From: CAVQCT01 sp964520865
GTDB lineage: Bacteria > Zixibacteria > MSB-5A5 > GN15 > FEB-12
Assembly (NCBI GenBank): GCA_964520865.1
Contig: CAZFOY010000081.1
Location: 1 to 9,350 of the forward strand
Reading direction: 5' to 3'
Length of the DNA stretch: 9,350 bases
The translations under genes were made by a program, and so were the position numbers. Under the pieces are notes generated by a model. The model worked only from the letters and a program-made list of their open reading frames with translations. It ran no database searches and was not told where the DNA came from. Positions 6,142 to 9,350 of this stretch are shown here, piece by piece. The first letter of the stretch is position 1, and each line of letters begins with the position of its first letter.

Positions 6142-9100
6142 ATGACCGACAATGTTCCACAGACAGACAGACCTTCGCTCATCGACCGTGTCATCAGATA
6201 TTGTCTTGAGAACAAACTGGTCGTTGCCCTCGTAACAGTGGTGTTCATCGGCTGGGGACTCGTGGTAGCTCCTTTTGACTGGCATCTGGGACCGATCCCC
6301 CGTGACCCGGTACCGGTTGATGCCATCCCGGATATCGGCGAAAATCAGCAGATCGTCTTTACCGAGTGGCAGGGTCGTTCGCCGCAGGATATGGAAGACC
6401 AGATCACCTATCCGCTGACGGTCGCTTTACTCGGTGTTCCCGGTGTGAAAGACATTCGGAGTTTCAGTTATTTTGGATATTCGAGCATCTATCTCATTTT
6501 CAAAGACAATGTAGACTTTTACTGGTCGCGGTCGCGCGTACTGGAAAAACTCAATTCACTTGCACTCGGCACACTGCCTTCAGGTGTCAAACCGACTCTC
6601 GGACCTGACGCGACCGCTCTCGGCCAGGTCTACTGGTACACGCTCGAGGGCAGGGACAAGGACGGCAAGCCGACGGGTGGCTGGGACCTTAACGAGCTTC
6701 GCTCTATTCAGGATTGGACAGTCAAATATGCGCTTCAGTCCGCAGACGGCGTTGCCGAAGTGGCTTCCGTCGGCGGATACGTGCAGGAGTATCAGATCGA
6801 CGTAAACCCGGATGCGATGCGGGCACATCATGTTTCCCTGCAGGATGTGTTCGGCGCGGTAAAGCAGTCGAATGTCGATGTGGGAGCCCGATCGATCGAG
6901 ATCAACAAAGTCGAGTATATCGTACGGGGGCTCGGTTTCATAAAGAACGTGAAAGACATTGAGAACACCGTCGTAAGAGTTACGGACAACATACCTATTC
7001 GCGTGAAGGATGTCGGCGTCGTTACGCTCGGTCCGGCGATGCGCCGGGGACTGCTCGACAAAGGCGGGGCAGAGGCAGTCGGCGGGGTGGTGGTTGTCCG
7101 ATACGGGGAGAACCCCCTTCGCGTGATCAAAAACGTCAAGGCGAAAATCGCCGAGATATCTCCCGGTCTGCCCAAAAAGACATTGAAAGATGGAACGGTA
7201 TCTCAAGTCAAGATCGTACCATTTTATGACCGGACCGGACTGATCTACGAGACGCTCGGTACGCTGAACACGGCACTGGTCGACGAAATACTCGTCACGA
7301 TCATTGTGGTGATCATCATGGTGATGCACTTCCGGAGTTCCCTCCTCATTTCCGGCTTACTCCCGCTCACCGTTCTGCTCGCCTTCATTGCCATGAAACT
7401 GTTTAAGGTCGACGCCAACATCGTGGCGCTCTCCGGAATTGCGATCGCTATCGGCACAATTGTCGATATGGGCATAGTTATCACCGAGAATATCCTGAAA
7501 CATCTCGATGCCGCGCCTCCGGGGGCGAACATGCTCGAAGTTGTCTATCGGGGCGCTTCCGAAGTCGGCAGCGCGGTCATAACGGCCATATCAACCACCG
7601 TCATATCGTTTCTTCCGGTGTTCACGATGCACGCGGCCGAAGGCAAGCTCTTTAAACCGCTCGCCTACACGAAGACTTTCGCCCTGATCGCATCGGTGAT
7701 CATCGCGATCACGATCATCCCGCCGCTGGCCCACCTGCTACTGACGAAGAAACCATCAAAGAACGCAATGAAGAAGTACTTCCCGGCGGGTCTGCTGTTG
7801 GCCTCAGTAGCATGTGCGTTCCTGCATCTCTGGCTGGTCGGCTTGATATTGATCGGGATTGCAGTTTATCTATTCATTAAAGAGAGAATTCCAGAACGGA
7901 TCAACGTACTGGTACCGAGAGTATTCAACTATATCGCGGTATTCGTCGTGGCCGTCTTTCTGACCAAACACTGGATGCCGCTTGGATTGCAGCATAGCAT
8001 GGCAACCAACTTCATATTCGTAGCGGCACTTCTCGGCGGCATCCTGTATTTGTTCAGGCTTCTTCAGAACGCATATGAGCCGATCCTTCGCTGGTGCCTG
8101 TCACACAAGCTGCTTTTCCTGTCAATCCCTACCGCCCTGGTGGTTTTCGGCTTCATGGTCTGGCTCGGATTCCATAGAATATTCGGTTTCATGCCCGACT
8201 TCGTGAAAGCACATCAGCCGTACGTTATGCTGAACCACGCTTTGCCCGGGATCGGCAAAGAGTTCATGCCTTCGCTCGACGAAGGTTCGTTCCTGTATAT
8301 GCCGACAACGATGCCTCATGCTTCGATTGGCGAGGCAAAGGATATTGTCTCTAAACAGGACAAGGCATTTAACAGCATTCCAGAGATAGAGTCGGTAGTA
8401 GGTAAAGCCGGAAGAGCGGACTCGCCGCTTGATCCCGCCCCGGTGTCGATGTTCGAGACGGTTATCAACTACAAGCCGGAATACATCATCGACAAAGATG
8501 GAAATAAGATCCGGTTCAAGTACGATCATAAGACGGACAAATTCGTGCGCGATGACACGGGTAATCTCATTCCCGACAAGAACGGCGAGCCGTATCGGCA
8601 ATGGCGCGACTTTATCAAGAGTCCCGACGATATCTGGAAGGAGATCGTCAAGGCAGGGCGGCTTCCCGGTGTGACTTCGGCACCGAAACTTCAGCCGATC
8701 GCTACTCGCATTGTCATGCTGCAGTCGGGCATGCGCGCCCCGATGGGTGTCAAAGTTTATGGTCCGGACCTGAATACGATTGAGCAGGTCGGACTCAAGA
8801 TCGAGAAGTATCTGAAAGAAGTACCGGAGATTGAGCCTTCGGCCGTCCTCGCCGATCGGATTGTCGGCCAACCGTATCTTGAAATCGCTATCGACCGGGA
8901 GAAGATCGCGCGCTATGGACTCGAGATTCGCAATGTTCAGGATGTGATCGAGGTGGCTATTGGCGGAGACCCGCTTACCACCACGGTCGAGGGGAGAGAG
9001 CGGTATCCGGTACGGGTCCGGTATCAGCGTGAACTCCGGGACAATATCGAGGCACTCAAGCAGGTACTGGTGCCCACACCTACCGGGGCGCAGGTCCCGC

Positions 9101-9350
9101 TACAGGAACTTGCGGAGATCAGCTATGTGCGGGGACCGATGGTGATAAAGTCAGAGAACACTTTCCTGACGGGATACGTGATATTCGACAAGAAGCCGGG
9201 GTATGCCGAGGTCGATGTGGTCGATGCCGCCAACAAGTACCTCAAGTCGAAAATCGCGGATGGGGAATTGAACCTTCCGGCCGGCGTGAGTTACAAATTC
9301 GCCGGGAGCTATGAGAACCAGATCAGATCACAGAAGACGCTGGCGATGGT
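6142..9350 (+). CDS. cusA: CusA/CzcA-family heavy-metal RND efflux pump (partial, C-terminus beyond window)
   Basis: Proton-driven inner-membrane pump exporting metal through the adaptor and outer channel. There are 1069 codons before the right edge. TM1 is near 26-43, followed by PVDAIPDI and the first periplasmic domain. TM2-TM6 span about 382-534; TM4 carries D442 in IGTIVDMGIV, equivalent to CusA D405 of the proton relay. The second periplasmic domain contains M720 (LYMPTTMP), M770 (VSMFETVI) and M859 (IVMLQSG), matching CusA M573, M623 and M672, the copper-binding triad. This favours Cu(I)/Ag(I). Two enlargements are seen: about 110 residues with four extra hydrophobic stretches between TM6 and TM7 (535-643), and about 40 extra residues between M770 and M859. 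The last membrane helices (TM8-12) are not in the window. The start ATG is three bases after the adaptor stop with a weak ribosome site, suggesting coupling. Gene symbol assigned by family. Confidence 0.97.
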   Translation, partial: MTDNVPQTDRPSLIDRVIRYCLENKLVVALVTVVFIGWGLVVAPFDWHLGPIPRDPVPVDAIPDIGENQQIVFTEWQGRSPQDMEDQITYPLTVALLGVPGVKDIRSFSYFGYSSIYLIFKDNVDFYWSRSRVLEKLNSLALGTLPSGVKPTLGPDATALGQVYWYTLEGRDKDGKPTGGWDLNELRSIQDWTVKYALQSADGVAEVASVGGYVQEYQIDVNPDAMRAHHVSLQDVFGAVKQSNVDVGARSIEINKVEYIVRGLGFIKNVKDIENTVVRVTDNIPIRVKDVGVVTLGPAMRRGLLDKGGAEAVGGVVVVRYGENPLRVIKNVKAKIAEISPGLPKKTLKDGTVSQVKIVPFYDRTGLIYETLGTLNTALVDEILVTIIVVIIMVMHFRSSLLISGLLPLTVLLAFIAMKLFKVDANIVALSGIAIAIGTIVDMGIVITENILKHLDAAPPGANMLEVVYRGASEVGSAVITAISTTVISFLPVFTMHAAEGKLFKPLAYTKTFALIASVIIAITIIPPLAHLLLTKKPSKNAMKKYFPAGLLLASVACAFLHLWLVGLILIGIAVYLFIKERIPERINVLVPRVFNYIAVFVVAVFLTKHWMPLGLQHSMATNFIFVAALLGGILYLFRLLQNAYEPILRWCLSHKLLFLSIPTALVVFGFMVWLGFHRIFGFMPDFVKAHQPYVMLNHALPGIGKEFMPSLDEGSFLYMPTTMPHASIGEAKDIVSKQDKAFNSIPEIESVVGKAGRADSPLDPAPVSMFETVINYKPEYIIDKDGNKIRFKYDHKTDKFVRDDTGNLIPDKNGEPYRQWRDFIKSPDDIWKEIVKAGRLPGVTSAPKLQPIATRIVMLQSGMRAPMGVKVYGPDLNTIEQVGLKIEKYLKEVPEIEPSAVLADRIVGQPYLEIAIDREKIARYGLEIRNVQDVIEVAIGGDPLTTTVEGRERYPVRVRYQRELRDNIEALKQVLVPTPTGAQVPLQELAEISYVRGPMVIKSENTFLTGYVIFDKKPGYAEVDVVDAANKYLKSKIADGELNLPAGVSYKFAGSYENQIRSQKTLAM

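Noticed and set aside
6580..7329. 249-codon minus-strand frame inside the pump gene
   Set aside because: Entirely within the conserved RND coding sequence; composition is His/Arg/Asp-rich with no domain, typical of an antisense shadow.
8122..8871. Second 249-codon minus-strand frame inside the pump gene
   Set aside because: Overlaps the periplasmic domain containing the conserved methionines; no ribosome site or motif of its own.

Overview
The window holds a divergently arranged heavy-metal efflux locus, most likely for copper or silver, from a Gram-negative bacterium. An outer-membrane TolC-like protein, a periplasmic adaptor, an RND pump, signal peptides and a sigma-54 activator all imply a double membrane. 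By eye the DNA is about half G+C, with an A+T-rich gene-free patch between the two divergent transcripts. I cannot name the organism. The adaptor with a C-terminal DUF3347-like domain and the enlarged RND pump resemble versions I associate with Bacteroidetes/FCB-type and environmental deep-branching bacteria, but that is only an impression.

Leftward (minus strand, 1-2066): a two-gene operon for a membrane histidine kinase and an NtrC-family, sigma-54-activating response regulator. The kinase stop and the regulator start share one base (TGATG). The regulator runs off the left edge before its DNA-binding domain. Between the divergent units (2067-2358, 292 bp) there is no gene but much regulatory structure: a perfect 16-bp palindrome at 2238-2253, a 14/16 copy exactly 31 bp away at 2207-2222, a half copy at 2085-2100, a sigma-70-type promoter pointing at the kinase, a near-consensus -24/-12 sigma-54 element at 2330-2345 pointing at the efflux operon, and a weaker -24/-12-like element pointing at the kinase.

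Rightward (plus strand, 2359 to the right edge): four closely spaced genes in the order outer-membrane channel, small periplasmic protein with two TRASH/YHS-like metal-binding motifs, CusB-like adaptor with an N-terminal heavy-metal-binding motif and a C-terminal DUF3347-like domain, and CusA-like RND pump (incomplete at the right edge). The order matches E. coli cusCFBA, with the tandem Cys-motif protein where CusF sits. The pump keeps all three methionines of the CusA periplasmic copper relay, which favours Cu(I)/Ag(I) over Zn/Co/Cd.

Proposed working model (inference): the kinase senses metal or a membrane signal and phosphorylates the regulator. The regulator binds the paired palindromes about 100-150 bp upstream of the sigma-54 promoter and activates the efflux operon, and may also control its own promoter. 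The tandem Cys protein and the adaptor's extra domains collect periplasmic metal for the CusA-like pump and the TolC-like exit channel. No tRNA, rRNA, CRISPR array, insertion sequence or clear terminator was seen.
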